From contig CAMXCT020003668.1 in assembly GCA_947184155.2 (NCBI GenBank), positions 47,501 through 111,500 on the forward strand: DNA of 64,000 nt, given 5' to 3'. Of this stretch, positions 1 to 9,720 are shown one piece after another. The DNA is from Cladocopium goreaui (taxonomy: Eukaryota; Sar; Dinophyceae; Suessiales; Symbiodiniaceae). How positions within the stretch are numbered: position 1 is the stretch's first letter; each line of letters begins with the position of its first letter. Made by a program: the position numbers and the translations under genes. The notes beneath the pieces were generated by a model that saw nothing but the letters and a program-made list of their open reading frames with translations, made no database searches and was not told the origin of the DNA.

Positions 1-131
1 CCAGCTTTCAAGGACCTGAGTGGAGCAGTTGGGCGAAGGTTGGGCTGCAAAAATGGTTTCTAATCTCATATTTGTTGATGCTTCAATCTGGTGAAAAGTA
101 ATAGCCTAAATTTTCTGATTGACAATCTGGT

Positions 132-208
132 TACCCTCTAAACTAACATAACTATGGAAAATCACCATGGGCCATGTTCCACAGCTCTGTTAGTTTACTG
201 GGTAACCA
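132..208. mobile_element. Degenerate family-1 palindromic element
   Basis: Begins TACCCTCTAAACTAACAT and ends TTAGTTTACTGGGTA, so both family-1 inverted-repeat ends are recognisable. The middle is shortened. Confidence 0.55.
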
Positions 209-249
209 ATGGGGGTGCCCTCAAATCATACGTTAGACCATGACTTAGT

Positions 250-333
250 ATTGAAACCCACCCTCTGAAAAATATTAAAGTCAGTTAAGATTATAATTCC
301 CAACTGAATAGGAAAATAAAAACCACCAACCAG
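250..333. mobile_element. Degenerate family-2 palindromic element
   Basis: The family-2 core (CCCTCTGAAAAATATTA) and right end (ACCACCAACCAG) are present. The left CTGGTTGGTGG end is lost. Confidence 0.55.
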
Positions 334-504
334 CATAGTGACTTGGGGATCCCCCAGTTCCAGAAACCACCAGTGAATCACTGGCAACGGGGGATGATTC
401 TCCTGAAATTTTAGCTGGGAAATTGATAGCAGCTGCGATGGTATCGTCTCTTTTTGACCGTAGCCTCAGTCGACCTACTCAGTGCATCAATGGCTTTTTC
501 AGAT

Positions 505-613
505 ACCTAAATGGAGGTACCTACCATATATAAAGCCTATGTCAGCGCCAATTTTAGGGAATGTCCCTCCAAAATACAAGTACAATACTTCCATTTTAAT
601 AGTCCTGAAATTC
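505..613. mobile_element. Family-5 palindromic element (GGAGGTACCTACCA)
   Basis: Starts AAATGGAGGTACCTACCATA and ends TCCATTTTAATAGTCCTGAA. Related copies lie at 14994-15120 and 45962-46062. The shared ends and the internal 'AGGGAATRTCCC' palindrome define the family. Confidence 0.6.
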
Positions 614-768
614 ACACTTGTCCCTTTGGCAACATGGCTTGCTGGAGAATCCCTTATATCCATGGTGTTTCTTCAATAAATCATGAGTCAACTGCTCAGT
701 TGACTCCCGCCTTGCATCTGAAATTCTTTGTTTTTCACATTATATAGGTGACTTGATCAAACATATTA

Positions 769-865
769 CTGGTTGGTGGTATACCTACCCCCTCTGAAAA
801 AATATGAGTCAGGTGGGATTACTATTCCCAATATATGGAAAAACATGTTCCAAACCAACAAGCAG
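769..865. mobile_element. Family-2 palindromic element with target-site duplication
   Basis: Left end CTGGTTGGTGG, right end CCAAACCAACAAGCAG. The 6-bp sequence ATATTA stands immediately outside both ends (763-768 and 866-871), the best duplication seen for this family and good evidence of insertion. Confidence 0.75.
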
Positions 866-959
866 ATATTAAAAACTGCATGTTCCTTGCTTACTTGCAC
901 TTTTTTTGGATAGTTGCTGGATGATTGAATCCAGTGTTTTGATGAAGCCCCCACCGTTT

Positions 960-1045
960 CCACACCTATCCGGCTAATGATTAAATCCCATCAAATCCCA
1001 TCAAATACCTCCATTAAACCTCCATTAAACCTCCATTAAATCAGG
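960..1045. repeat. Short run of the 10-bp CCATTAAACC-type repeat
   Basis: Successive units ATCCCATCAA, CTCCATTAAA and CTCCATTAAA. Same decamer family as the large arrays at 10975-14190 (opposite orientation) and 52447-52972 (same orientation). Confidence 0.6.
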
Positions 1046-1103
1046 TTATTCTAGCATTTTGATGTTTTTTGTAACCCCTGATAGAAAAGTAAGTTACCAC
1101 TAA

Positions 1104-1249
1104 TGTCAACCCTGGATTAATAAACCCCTTTATAGGTCGTTTAATTGGGGGGATACCATAAAAAAGTATCAGATAATGACTATTGGGGGAATACCGGAAT
1201 ACCCCCCTAATTGTCATAAACCATGGTTTAGCAAAATCCGTGGTTGACA
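1104..1249. mobile_element. Family-7 palindromic element (TGTCAACCCTGGATTAATAA)
   Basis: Starts TGTCAACCCTGGATTAATAA and ends with the matching inverted sequence ...TGGTTGACA. A second copy is at 51966-52092. Internal GGGGGGATACC / GGAATACCCCCC is also palindromic, so the single strand could fold along its full length. Confidence 0.65.
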
Positions 1250-1439
1250 TTACTATTTTAGAAGTGGATTTTGCTTTCCAAATCTTTTGGGGAGTTCCGA
1301 AGTACAGTACTCAGCATGCTGCCTGCACCGGATTTATCACCTACATCCGGAATTTTTCAACTTTTATCGAGTGCAAAGATACACAAACATCAACTAGGAT
1401 GACTATATACCGTGTATGAAAAACACATCAAACACCATT

Positions 1440-1612
1440 AGATATATATAATATATATTATATATATTATATATATAATATATATTATATAAATAATATA
1501 TATTATATATAATATATAATATATATAATATAATATATATATAATATATATATATATTATATATATACTATATATATAATATATATATATAATATATATT
1601 AAATATATTTCC
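1440..1612. repeat. AT-dinucleotide-rich microsatellite
   Basis: Irregular (TA)n broken by AATATATT steps. Both strands give long Ile/Tyr open frames that are composition artefacts. Confidence 0.9.
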
Positions 1613-1994
1613 AGAATCAGATTCATATAGATTTTCCATATCAACATCCCTATTATAAGATCGGCTACGCATCAACATCCTGGTATTCGTAGATGTCCAT
1701 CCCCTCGGATATGAAAAAAACACAACTTTTGACCCATTCATGGCTACTGTTGCTGGCTATGCTCCCACTATTGTTTCGTTCGAACCCTTTATGCGAGAAT
1801 TCGAATGTCCGATTTGATTTGAAATTTTGGCCATTGGCCACACCACATCCAAAACTTGGGTTTTGACTTGGGTTTTCACCAATGTGATTGGTGAACATGA
1901 TTGCTCTATATCCTCTAACAGTTTTCGAACTTTTTTTGCCATGGCCCTTCTCTAGTTCGATGATTTGTCATGCGAAAAACCCGCTGTTTTTTCA

Positions 1995-2101
1995 TGGCGA
2001 AAACACGCCGCTGGGATGCCCGAACGCCCTTCTCGCCGTTGAGACGTAACGCCTCGGCACCACGGCCACTGGCGCCGGAAGCGGCCAGTGGCCAAAAAAA
2101 C
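1995..2101 (+). CDS. Exon-like GC-rich island ending at a family-1 element
   Basis: A sharp GC-rich island in AT-rich DNA. On the plus strand an ATG near 1995 opens a frame reading MAKTRRWDARTPF... for about 35 codons, until the family-1 element at 2102 begins. That element offers a donor at CTG^GTTATT. The minus strand is open too, so the strand is uncertain. I recognise no family. The support is base composition, absence of stops and the exon-to-element junction. Confidence 0.35.
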
Positions 2102-2216
2102 TACCATCTGGTTATTTAACATAGCCATGGAAAATCACCATTTTTAATAGGTAAACCCAGGTAAACCATCTATAAATGGGCCATTTTCCATGGCTATGTT
2201 AAATAACCAGAGGGTA
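2102..2216. mobile_element. Family-1 element, TTATTTAAC arms on both ends
   Basis: TACCATCTGGTTATTTAAC on the left pairs with GTTAAATAACCAGAGGGTA on the right. The arms match each other although they differ from the commonest arm type. Confidence 0.85.
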
Positions 2217-2467
2217 TGACATACTATGACCATTAATGGGTGTGTCTGAAAATAGTGTACCTCTAAACCCAATGGTTTTGCTGATCATCATCCCTATTAA
2301 ATGGCTATTTGTTTGGGAATATACCCTATTTTCAGACAAACCCATATCCGATTAGCCATTCATCAACTAGATCTTAAGCCGTCCTATATCCAATCCCATG
2401 AAACACTGATGAATAGCTCTCGTTATTGTGGTCCTCATCCCCAACAAGTATTGGAGCTTCATCGCTC

Positions 2468-2665
2468 CCGGCAAGAAAGACCATCAGTTATCAACCATCA
2501 GTCATCAAGCATCAATTATCATCCATGATCATCCATAATCAGCCATGGTACACTGAAATTGTTCTTAACAGTTATGGATGATCAATGGATGATCATTATA
2601 TCAAGTGTATCAACTATATCATCCATAATCAGTCAAGTTATTCACCATCAGTCATTAATCATCAG
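2468..2665. repeat. ATCATC/CATCAGT-rich degenerate repeat
   Basis: Loose repetition of ATCAACCATCAGTCATCA-like words. No credible gene. Confidence 0.5.
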
Positions 2666-2674
2666 ATGGCAGTG

Positions 2675-2790
2675 TGTCAAAACCTTGTACCCCTGTAGTT
2701 CACCTCAAAATAGCTGGGATTTATGGATGTTCATCCTACTATGGTAATGGTATTTTCATAGGTATTGATCCATACCCAGGTATCAAACAT
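2675..2790. mobile_element. Family-8 dispersed repeat (GTCAAAACCTTG...)
   Basis: Shares GTCAAAACCTTG, TCAAAATAGCTGG, ATGGATGTTCATCC and GGTATTGATCCATA, in the same order, with 4633-4735 and 24108-24206. Confidence 0.6.
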
Positions 2791-2801
2791 CAGCTATCAG
2801 T

Positions 2802-2905
2802 TACCCTCTGGTAATTTAACATAGCTATTGAAAATGACCATTTATAGTGGATTTTCCCATTAAAAATGGTGATTTTCCATAGCTATGTTAAATTACCACA
2901 GGGTA
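2802..2905. mobile_element. Family-1 element, TAATTTAAC arms on both ends
   Basis: Near-perfect palindrome from TACCCTCTGGTAATTTAAC to GTTAAATTACCACAGGGTA, with the core ATTTATAGTGGATTTTCCC. Confidence 0.85.
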
Positions 2906-2933
2906 TCAGCCATTTTTGATGGCTCACCATGGC

Positions 2934-2997
2934 CCTCCCCGTTGGGTACTCCGACAGCATCTCCTTTCAAGCCGCTCACTCGCACACTCTTGCCAGG
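2934..2997 (-). CDS. Exon-like island, minus strand
   Basis: GC-rich island. Read on the minus strand it is open (ACCTGGCAAGAGTG...GGGCCATG) and stops at CATG^GTGAGCC, a good GT donor. Two minus-strand frames are open, so the peptide cannot be fixed. Function unknown. Confidence 0.3.
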
Positions 2998-3000
2998 TCT

Positions 3001-3078
3001 CAAGCCTCCAAGGTGGAGCCCAAGTTTTCATGGGAATAAACCATGAACACATGATGGTTTTACCATGAAAACTTGGGA
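3001..3078. repeat. Inverted repeat, CCCAAGTTTTCATGG arms
   Basis: CCCAAGTTTTCATGG and its exact complement CCATGAAAACTTGGG flank a central ACCATGAACACATGATGG palindrome. Probably another small palindromic element; I found no second clear copy. Confidence 0.6.
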
Positions 3079-3384
3079 TTTCATACGATTTCATGAAGTT
3101 TAATGGAAAAAATGGAAAATATGGAATATGATGAACATATGATGGGAAGGTGAACATGTTCAACCTCCCAACATATTCTGAGTTGAACCAGCACGCTTGG
3201 GAGTTGTGCTAGTAGTGGCTATTTGATACGATTTGACTATGTCAATCATTATTTGAAACTATTTTTGACATCGAGCTCTCGTGAAAAATGTTCCTCCGAC
3301 GACCTGCAGGTCTATGGTCCTCGGGCTCTGGGGTCCCGGAGGCCTGCTGTTTCCATGATGCGGGGGAGCGCGTCAGAGCAGCAA

Positions 3385-3660
3385 TTACTAGCAGCAAGGG
3401 GAAGGGGAGAAGATAAGAAGAAAGCCAGCTGCAAGAGGAAGAAGCGAGAGGCGAGGCAGCAAGAGAAAAGTGGGGAGAGGAAGGAGGAGATAGAAGAAGA
3501 AAGCAAGATGCCAGAGCAAGAAGCAAGAAGCGACGTTAAGGCGAAGGCACCATCCGGCTTATATTGGCATGCTGTTTTTGAGTGACGCTAGTAGCAAGAG
3601 CGAAGAGAAGGGCAAAAGCAAGAACAAGAAGCAGGAGGCAAGAGAAGAAAAGAAAGCAAA
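3385..3660. repeat. Purine-rich (AGAAGCAAGAG) tract
   Basis: Degenerate GA-rich repetition on the plus strand (AAGAAGAAAGCC, GAGGAAGAAGCGAG, AGAAGCAGGAGGCAAG). It makes Lys/Arg/Glu-rich open frames that look like simple sequence. It directly adjoins the LINE fragment at its 3' side. Confidence 0.6.
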
Positions 3661-3666
3661 AGAAGC

Positions 3667-3930
3667 AAGACAGGCATAGCACCACTCTGCCCAAGGGGAC
3701 AAGCCTGGCAGGCGGAGGCGAGTCTCGCGGAGGAGAGAAGCCCGATCGACCGTGTTGAAGGCATTGCTGAAATCAATTTTGAGGAGAACCTGTTCAGCCT
3801 GCCCTGCATGCCTCTGCGCCCAGTGTCGGGCAGTGTGGACAACTGCTTCAGTGCCATTGCGGGTGGCCACCCCAACTTGTAAAGGGCATAGAAGATCCCG
3901 GGCGGAGTTGCGCACGTCGGGCATAGGCAG
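3667..3930 (-). pseudogene. LINE (non-LTR) reverse-transcriptase fragment
   Basis: The minus-strand frame reads a run typical of non-LTR RT fingers/palm: LQVGVATRNGTEAVVH, then LLKIDFSNAFNTVDR with the catalytic motif-A aspartate (D, near 3773), then LPGLSPWAEWCY. Only about 88 residues survive, against several hundred for an intact RT domain. The YxDD motif, the endonuclease and the 3' tail are absent. The 3' edge breaks into purine-rich repeat. This is a dead scrap of a non-LTR retrotransposon. The residues seen are diagnostic of the fold but not of the clade. Confidence 0.8.
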
Positions 3931-4632
3931 ATTATGCAACGGGCAGCAGCAGGCCCAGGCCCAGACCAGGAGGAGCGTCCGATCCTCCGACTGGCACAGC
4001 AGGTGCCTCAGCAGCAGCAGCGGCTGTCGAAGGCCTGGTCTCTGTTCCAGGCTCAGCCGTTGTTGTGGCACCATCGGCCGCAAGTTGTCCGTTCACCATC
4101 GTCCTCAGGAGGTCTTCTCTCTGGCCATGCTACCGCTCCACGGCTGAACTACGCTTTCACCCTCTGGGTGAAGGCATGCCATATGTGCAGTAATCCTGTT
4201 GGACGTTGTCACATTTGTCACATTTGCATTATTGGCACTTCAAAATGGACGGTCGAGCGCAAGGAAATGAACATGTTGTGCGGGTTCATCAGTATGGTGC
4301 TTGAAGTGCAAGCTGCATTTATGACCCCAACCACTCCAGGGGTCGGCGGCAGGGGGCGGCAGCCCTTTGAGTTGTAGCAAGGGAGTTAATCCTACTTGTT
4401 CAATAGATACTAGGTGAGGACACAAATTATAAGTTTCTAAACACCATTAAGTTGGATATTACTATATTCCTATATACTATACTAAATGCCATTATAGTCG
4501 TATCCCCTCATCCAAAGCTTCACCTAAGTGGTTCACTGTACGTCAACTTCTCACGATTTCGCTACCGAGAGAGGGTCCTTCAAAGCCCCACTTGGGGACT
4601 CAACAAAACTGAGAAATTTCAACAAATGGCTA

Positions 4633-4735
4633 TTGGTCAAAACCTTGGAACCCCTGGTGAATATCAAAATAGCTGGTAAATGGATGTTCATCCCACTAAA
4701 AATGGTATTAATAGGTATTGATCCATAGCCAAATG
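4633..4735. mobile_element. Family-8 dispersed repeat
   Basis: GTCAAAACCTTGGAACCCCT through AGGTATTGATCCATAGCC. Its internal AAAATAGCTGGTAAATGGA matches the copy at 24108-24206 base for base. Confidence 0.7.
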
Positions 4736-4803
4736 GTCTATGCGTGCGAGACTTCACTAATTCACTTTAGCCCACATCGGGACTAAGATGTCAATCAACA
4801 AAC

Positions 4804-4915
4804 TAGCCTCTGGTAAACATACAAAAAACTATGGAACATCACCATTTCTTAATGGGTAAATCCACTATTTCTATAGTCATTTTCAATAGCAAACTGTTGA
4901 CATAACCACAGGGTA
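4804..4915. mobile_element. Family-1 element with mismatched arms
   Basis: Left arm GTAAACATACAAAAAACTA, right arm AGCAAACTGTTGACATAACC. The arms belong to different arm types and do not pair internally. The core is in reverse orientation. Confidence 0.8.
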
Positions 4916-5006
4916 AACCATCGGACGAAATTGACTAGGATGATCCATTAAATTCCATAGATTTTTGGGAGCATCATCCAGGGAAAGCACCCACTTTTCC
5001 GGAGGG

Positions 5007-5118
5007 TACCCTCTGGTAAACAGTTTGCTATTGAACATTGCCATGCGATGCTAATGGGTAAATCAACTATTTCGACTGGGCCATTTTCAATAGCTTTTTG
5101 TATGTTTACCAGAGGGTA
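5007..5118. mobile_element. Family-1 element with mismatched arms
   Basis: Left arm GTAAACAGTTTGCTATTG, right arm CTTTTTGTATGTTTACC. The outer ten bases pair and the inner arms do not. Confidence 0.85.
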
Positions 5119-6610
5119 TCCCCAGCAAAAATGTCGTGGTTTGTCTGAATACTATGTTCGTAACTCCCACAAAATTCACTGGTGAATCCATCATTTTTTC
5201 CATCAAAAAACGACATTGAAAAGTATATATATATAAGATGGTAGTATTAATAAATAAGATGCTGGATGGATTTTCCATATCTATGCCAGATACTGGAATG
5301 GTAAAACATACCTCAATATAACCAAGACAGTTTCAGATATTGTTGGTTGCATCATATTATTTTCCCATTAAATAGCAATTATAAATCCCCGCTTTGAAAA
5401 ACCCACCCAATCATATCCATTGTTCTTGGTCATATCCCATCATATCCCATTGTGTCCCCATAACATCCCCTATTAAATCCCATAAAAGCATATGAAACCG
5501 TCATTTTGGCTGCTTAAATGCACCTATGAATCTGGCATTTGTCATCGGACACCCAGATGCAGCGCGGCCTTCCACAATGGGACTGGATACCTGGGCTGCT
5601 GGATATGGGTGGATGTCGCCATGAAAATTAAATGATTAAACACCGAAAATGGGGGGTATCATGGGATACAATGGGATATGTATGTGTGGTTTTTTGGCCA
5701 ACAAATTGATATGAGTCCGTCTCAAAATTGTTTTCTTTTAACCAGATGACAGTGCTAAAAAGGAAATTATGTCATGGAATTGTGGGGTCCAGATTCTGTG
5801 ACAACTCCATATGCTCATTCCGGGGGCAAAACTATTCAATTGTTTGGTCAATGATTTATGATTTTGAGTGATGTTTGACTTTGACGTAACCTGGATTGAT
5901 TGGGACAATCACACTATGTACTTCAAGAAGAAGTGGGGGCCACATTTGGGGGTGCAGTTGGGGCTACTAACGGGTATAACTATGTATTTTTCACCATAAG
6001 TTTGGATATGGGATATAATCCCTAAAAATATGCTTATATAACCCACTTATTCGTGGAGCTTCATCCCAAGTAGTGGAGATGATTCCAAAGAGCCTTCATA
6101 GTGAGTTTGTTAACTTTTTCATAGAAAATGCTTGTGATTCCCCATGTTTGATAGAAGAACTCTGTGAAATGCAGGGCATGTTTGGTCTCAAATCCGGTCA
6201 AAAACCAAGAGCTTCTGATCGAATACTCATGCAAAATCTGACAAAATTACCTTAAAACCACATGTCATCCACATTTCTGCTGCTTCTGATTAAATCATGT
6301 GAAACCTCCGCATTTAATTCGTTTTTAACGACAAAAAGAGGTAATACCGTTTTTTTCTTGTGGTAAAATTGGATATTCTCTTGGATTTGATTAAGTGGTA
6401 ACAAATAAATAAAACATGTTCCCAGTCATCGATTCCCCCATCAAAATGATGGCTTTCCCATTGGGAAAATGACAATCATCAGACATCAATATGGCTACAC
6501 TAGGTGGTAAATGGTAAATAATATGGTAAATGCTGGTAAATGGTGGTTAATGTATGATGATATCCATTCTAATGGTGCTTAATAAATGGTTGATATCTAC
6601 TAATTGAATC
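5119..6610. other. AT-rich intergenic or intronic DNA
   Basis: No element ends or strong coding signal. A plus-strand open frame at 6073-6255 has protein-like composition (SEFVNFFIENACDSPC...), but I see no splice borders or family, so it is not called. ATCCCAT decamer-like words occur at 5430-5490. Confidence 0.5.
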
Positions 6611-6616
6611 TAATAT

Positions 6617-6716
6617 CTGGTTGGTGGTTTCAACCCCTCTGAAAAATATTAGTCAATTGGGATGATTATTCCCAATATATGGAAAAATAAAAGTCATGTT
6701 CCAAACCACCAATCAG
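6617..6716. mobile_element. Family-2 element with upstream extension
   Basis: CTGGTTGGTGGTTTCAAC to CCAAACCACCAATCAG. The 70 bases upstream (TTAATGTATGATGATATCCA...) recur upstream of the copies at 40950 and 44898, so the mobile or duplicated unit is longer than the palindrome. Confidence 0.8.
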
Positions 6717-6928
6717 AATCAATCATCAAACATTAATGATATCAACCAAGTGGTTTTCCCAACCATCTTTCGATGTCGTTCAATGGTAGAAACCCATGAA
6801 AACACCCCCATTGTTTCAAACCTTCTTTCATTTCTAAACACATGAAAACCATATTTTCAGTAGTATAAAACCCAGGAAAAACCTGTTCTTCATGGTAAAA
6901 CTTGATATTTTCACAGAGGTTCTGGTAT

Positions 6929-7063
6929 CGCCATGGCCGGCCCTGGCCCTTGCCGTCGCGTGCCGAGCCGCGTGTCCGGCGTGTCCGGTGGGTTCGGTGT
7001 GTCCGGCGGGGGGGGCCAGAATTCGAGGCTCAGAGGTGGGCCTAGGATGGTCAAACCCTCTGG
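6929..7063 (+). CDS. Exon-like GC-rich island running into a family-1 element
   Basis: Very GC-rich island preceded by TATTTTCACAG, a good acceptor, and open in more than one plus-strand frame. It runs directly into CCCTCTG^GTAAAC, the donor-like left end of the family-1 element. The internal GTGTCCGGCG/GTGTCCGGTG tandem makes the frame uncertain. Product unknown. Confidence 0.35.
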
Positions 7064-7270
7064 TAAACTAACATGCAATGTGAGGCCCCCCAGTTATAAG
7101 TTGGTTTAGATTCGTACCATAAGCCATAGTGACATTGGAGTTATTTGCACCAACTTAGCTATCTTGGGGGCCCCAAACTAACATAGCTATTGAAAATTGC
7201 AATTTTTTTTATGGGTAAATCAACTAATTCGACTGGATAGCAAACTGTAAACGTTTACCAAGGAGGGTAA
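7054..7270. mobile_element. Family-1 element interrupted by another element
   Basis: Left end AACCCTCTGGTAAACTAACAT and right end CGTTTACCAAGGAGGGTAA are family 1. The middle is split by the insertion at 7075-7175. Rejoining across the duplicated AACTAACAT restores the usual ...AACATAGCTATTGAAAAT order. Confidence 0.85.
7075..7175. mobile_element. 101-bp inverted-repeat element nested in family 1, 9-bp TSD
   Basis: Arms GAGGCCCCCCAGTTATAAG and its near-complement CTTAGCTATCTTGGGGGCCC. Flanked by direct repeats AACTAACAT at 7066-7074 and 7176-7184. An uninterrupted family-1 copy has this 9-mer only once, so it is a true target-site duplication. Confidence 0.8.
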
Positions 7271-8060
7271 CAATAAAACATAATAATGAGCCTAGATGGC
7301 ATAATTATTCTCCAGGTGGTCATGACATAAATATTTTTAGTTTTTCCCACTATTCCCACCATATCAATACTATAGTGGTAATATCATGGGACCACTATAT
7401 TCCCATTGTATACAGCATGATACATTGATATGATAATATTGTGGAAATATAATTGCCACTATACTATATTCCCTATATTCCCATCATATTATATTCCCAC
7501 TATAGACCTTGAAAATAGCCTAGTTTTAATGGAAACTCATCTTCCAAGCTCTATCTGCCAGGGTCTATGTTAATTTACCAGAGGGTAAAACCCATTATAT
7601 TCCCACTATATCAATACTATAATATAATAGCATGTTACCATCCCCCCACTATACAATTATGGATCAATCATCCCAGTAAAATCAATGGTATCATATTTTA
7701 TGTATCTTTAATATCAATAAAACATTGACCATCATAGGCATAGGGTAACTGTAGTATATATGGGGCCACATCCTGTGGGAATAAATGACATGACATAACA
7801 ATATATTGGGACTATATATATATATACATAATGGGATTATAGCTAAGTGGCAATTTTATTTCCACTATATTGGCATATCAATGGTATCATGCTATATATA
7901 ATAGGAATATTGTGGGAATATAGTGGGAATATTATTGGAATATAGTGGTCCAGTCGTATTACCATTATATATTCCATGGCTTATGGTAATCCCATTTCTT
8001 GAGACTCCTGGTCGTGGCTGAATGCCTTAATCCAAATCCCGAACGGAACATTAATAAAAT
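7271..8060. other. AT-rich DNA with loose CCCACTATATT repeats
   Basis: Degenerate TTCCCACTATATTCCC words, and at about 7550-7588 a solo family-1 right end (TATGTTAATTTACCAGAGGG). No coding signal. Confidence 0.6.
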
Positions 8061-8065
8061 GAATT

Positions 8066-8339
8066 GCGCCATTAAAAATACCCCGTTTTGCTATCTCATG
8101 AAATACCAGTGTTGGTTGAAACGCAAGCTGCAAGTAGATCGGTGATCGTCTGAACGAAAATGTGCAAGCCCTCGCTGGTACAGGCCATGGAAAGGTTCGC
8201 TTTCTTTCCACAAGGCCTCACGTCAAACGCCTGGCTCCGCAGGAGCATGCGCTCTTTCCGTTTCAAGACGTCAGCGCCGATCACCCATCCAAGCGGACCC
8301 ATTCCTATGGGTTATCAAAATCCCCAGTAAACCAGCTAG
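8066..8339. mobile_element. Family-10 palindromic element, split by two insertions
   Basis: GCCATTAAAAATACCCC, ATCTCAT and TTGGTTGAAA match the intact copy at 46412-46568. The match then jumps to CCCATTCCTATGGGTTATCA and CCCCAGTAAACCAGCTAG. The final part (AATCCCCTATAAAGCAATCA) resumes only at 9567-9600. Two foreign segments therefore sit inside this copy. Confidence 0.65.
8131..8299. CDS. Exon-like island inside a family-10 element
   Basis: GC-rich, open on both strands. The minus strand reads GPLGWVIGADVLKRKERM... and the plus strand MQALAGTGHGKVRFLSTRP.... It is the segment missing from the intact family-10 copy at 46.4-46.6 kb. It could be an exon captured or duplicated into the element, or an exon between two introns of element origin. 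No family recognised; strand undecided. Confidence 0.3.
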
Positions 8340-8543
8340 TTCCCCACCTGCCAGGTGAGGGTTGTTAGATTTTATCAGAGTTGTTCTCCTCCTCGGCTAG
8401 CTGTCCTCCTCCTCTTCCTCGTCCTCCTCCTCCTCCAGTTTCTCTTGACCATGTCTGCATCAACTTCCACCTGCACTTCCGCCTTGCCAATTCTTGGCCA
8501 GGCTCTTTGCCAACCCTCTTCGCCAAGCTCTTTGCCAACTTCC

Positions 8544-8812
8544 CAGCTCAGTGTGCACCGCTGGACCTCACCCTGGGACCTGCCCAGCTCAGTGTGCACC
8601 GCTGGACCTCAACCGGGGACCTGCCCAGCTCAATGTGCACCGCAGGACCTCAACCGGAGACCTGCCCACCTCAATGTGCACCGCTGGACCTCAACCGGGG
8701 ACCTGCCCAGCTCAGTGTGCACTCAACCGGAGACCTTCCCAGCTCAGTGCGCACCGCTGGACCTCAACCTGGGACCTGCCCAGCTCAGTGTGCACCGCTG
8801 GACCTCAACGGC
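8544..8812 (+). repeat. 41-bp minisatellite (CAGCTCAGTGTGCACCGCTG...)
   Basis: About six and a half units of a 41-bp sequence, one shortened. The unit lacks stops in all three plus frames. Because 41 is not a multiple of three, every frame passes through all three translations (QLSVHRWTST, SSVCTAGPQ, AQCAPLDLN). Confidence 0.9.
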
Positions 8813-9512
8813 CAGATAGAATGCCAGAAGATATGTCAGATAGAATGCCAGAAGATATGCCAGATATAATGCCATGAGATATTCCAGATAGAATGCCAGA
8901 AGATATGCCAGATAGAATGCCAGAAGATATGCCAGATAGAATGCCAGAAGATATGCCAGATAGAATGCCAGAAGATTATGCCAGATAGAATGCCAGATAA
9001 AATGTCAGATAGAATGCCACAAGATATGCCATATAGAATCCCAGAATATATTGCCAGATAATATGCCAGAAGATATGCCAGATAGAATGCCAGATAGAAT
9101 GCCAGAAGATATGCCAGAAGATATGCCAGATAGCCAGATAGAGCCAATGCCAGAAGATATGCCAGATAGAATGCCAGAAAGAATGCCAGAAGATATGTCA
9201 GAAGATATGCCAGAAGATATGCCAGATAGAATGCCAGAAGATATGAGATAGAATGCCAGAAGATATGCCAGATAGAATGCCAGAAGATATGCCAGATAGA
9301 ATGCCAGAAGATATGCCAGATAGAATGCCAGAAGATATGTCAGAATATATGCCAGAAGATATGCCAGATAGAATGCCAGATAGAATGCCAAGAAGATATG
9401 CCAGATAGAATGCCAGAAGATATGCCAGATAGAAAGCCAGAAGATATGCCAGAACATATGCCAGATAGAATGCCAGAAGATATGTCAGATAGAATGCCAG
9501 AAGATTTGCCAG
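8813..9512 (+). repeat. 24-bp minisatellite (GATAGAATGCCAGAAGATAT)
   Basis: About 29 imperfect 24-bp units, that is eight codons reading DRMPEDMP in one plus frame. Frame-breaking units occur (for example near 8950 and 9240), so the array as a whole does not hold one frame. Confidence 0.9.
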
Positions 9513-9567
9513 TAAGAAAATGTATAAATGTCATGGTGGGGATCACACGAAGTAAAGTATTTTTTTT

Positions 9568-9720
9568 AATCCCCTATAAAGCAATCAATGAACCAGGCTA
9601 TCGTTATTCCAATTATTAACCATTATTAACCATTGATAAACCATAGATAAACCATAGATAACCATTGTTAACCATTATTCACCATAGATAAACCATAGAT
9701 TAACCATTCACCAGGGTATT
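9568..9720. repeat. ACCATAGATAAACCATTGTTA-type simple repeat
   Basis: Runs of (A)ACCATTATTAACCATAGATA with no gene. The first bases (to about 9600) are the displaced right part of the split family-10 element. Confidence 0.5.

Larger units (their letters stand above)
8340..9567 (+). mobile_element. Dispersed double-minisatellite cassette, copy 1
   Basis: Starts TTCCCCACCTGCCAGGTGAG and ends GATCACACGAAGTAAAGTA plus a T-run. Same order as copy 2 (41602-42416): CT-rich leader, ATGTCTGCATCAACTTCCAC segment, 41-bp array, 24-bp array, GTCATGGTGGGGATCACACG tail. Flanks differ between the copies. Here it interrupts a family-10 element, so the empty site can be inferred. No transposase or LTR seen, and the mechanism is unknown. 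CCAG^GTGAGG near the start resembles a splice donor. Confidence 0.75.

Noticed and set aside
3242..3526. Leu/Ser-rich minus-strand frames
   Set aside because: Complement of the purine-rich tract.
9005..9457. Long minus-strand frames reading FWHSIWHIFWHSIW in the 24-bp array
   Set aside because: Translation of a 24-bp repeat on the antisense strand. No conserved start, and frames break at irregular units.
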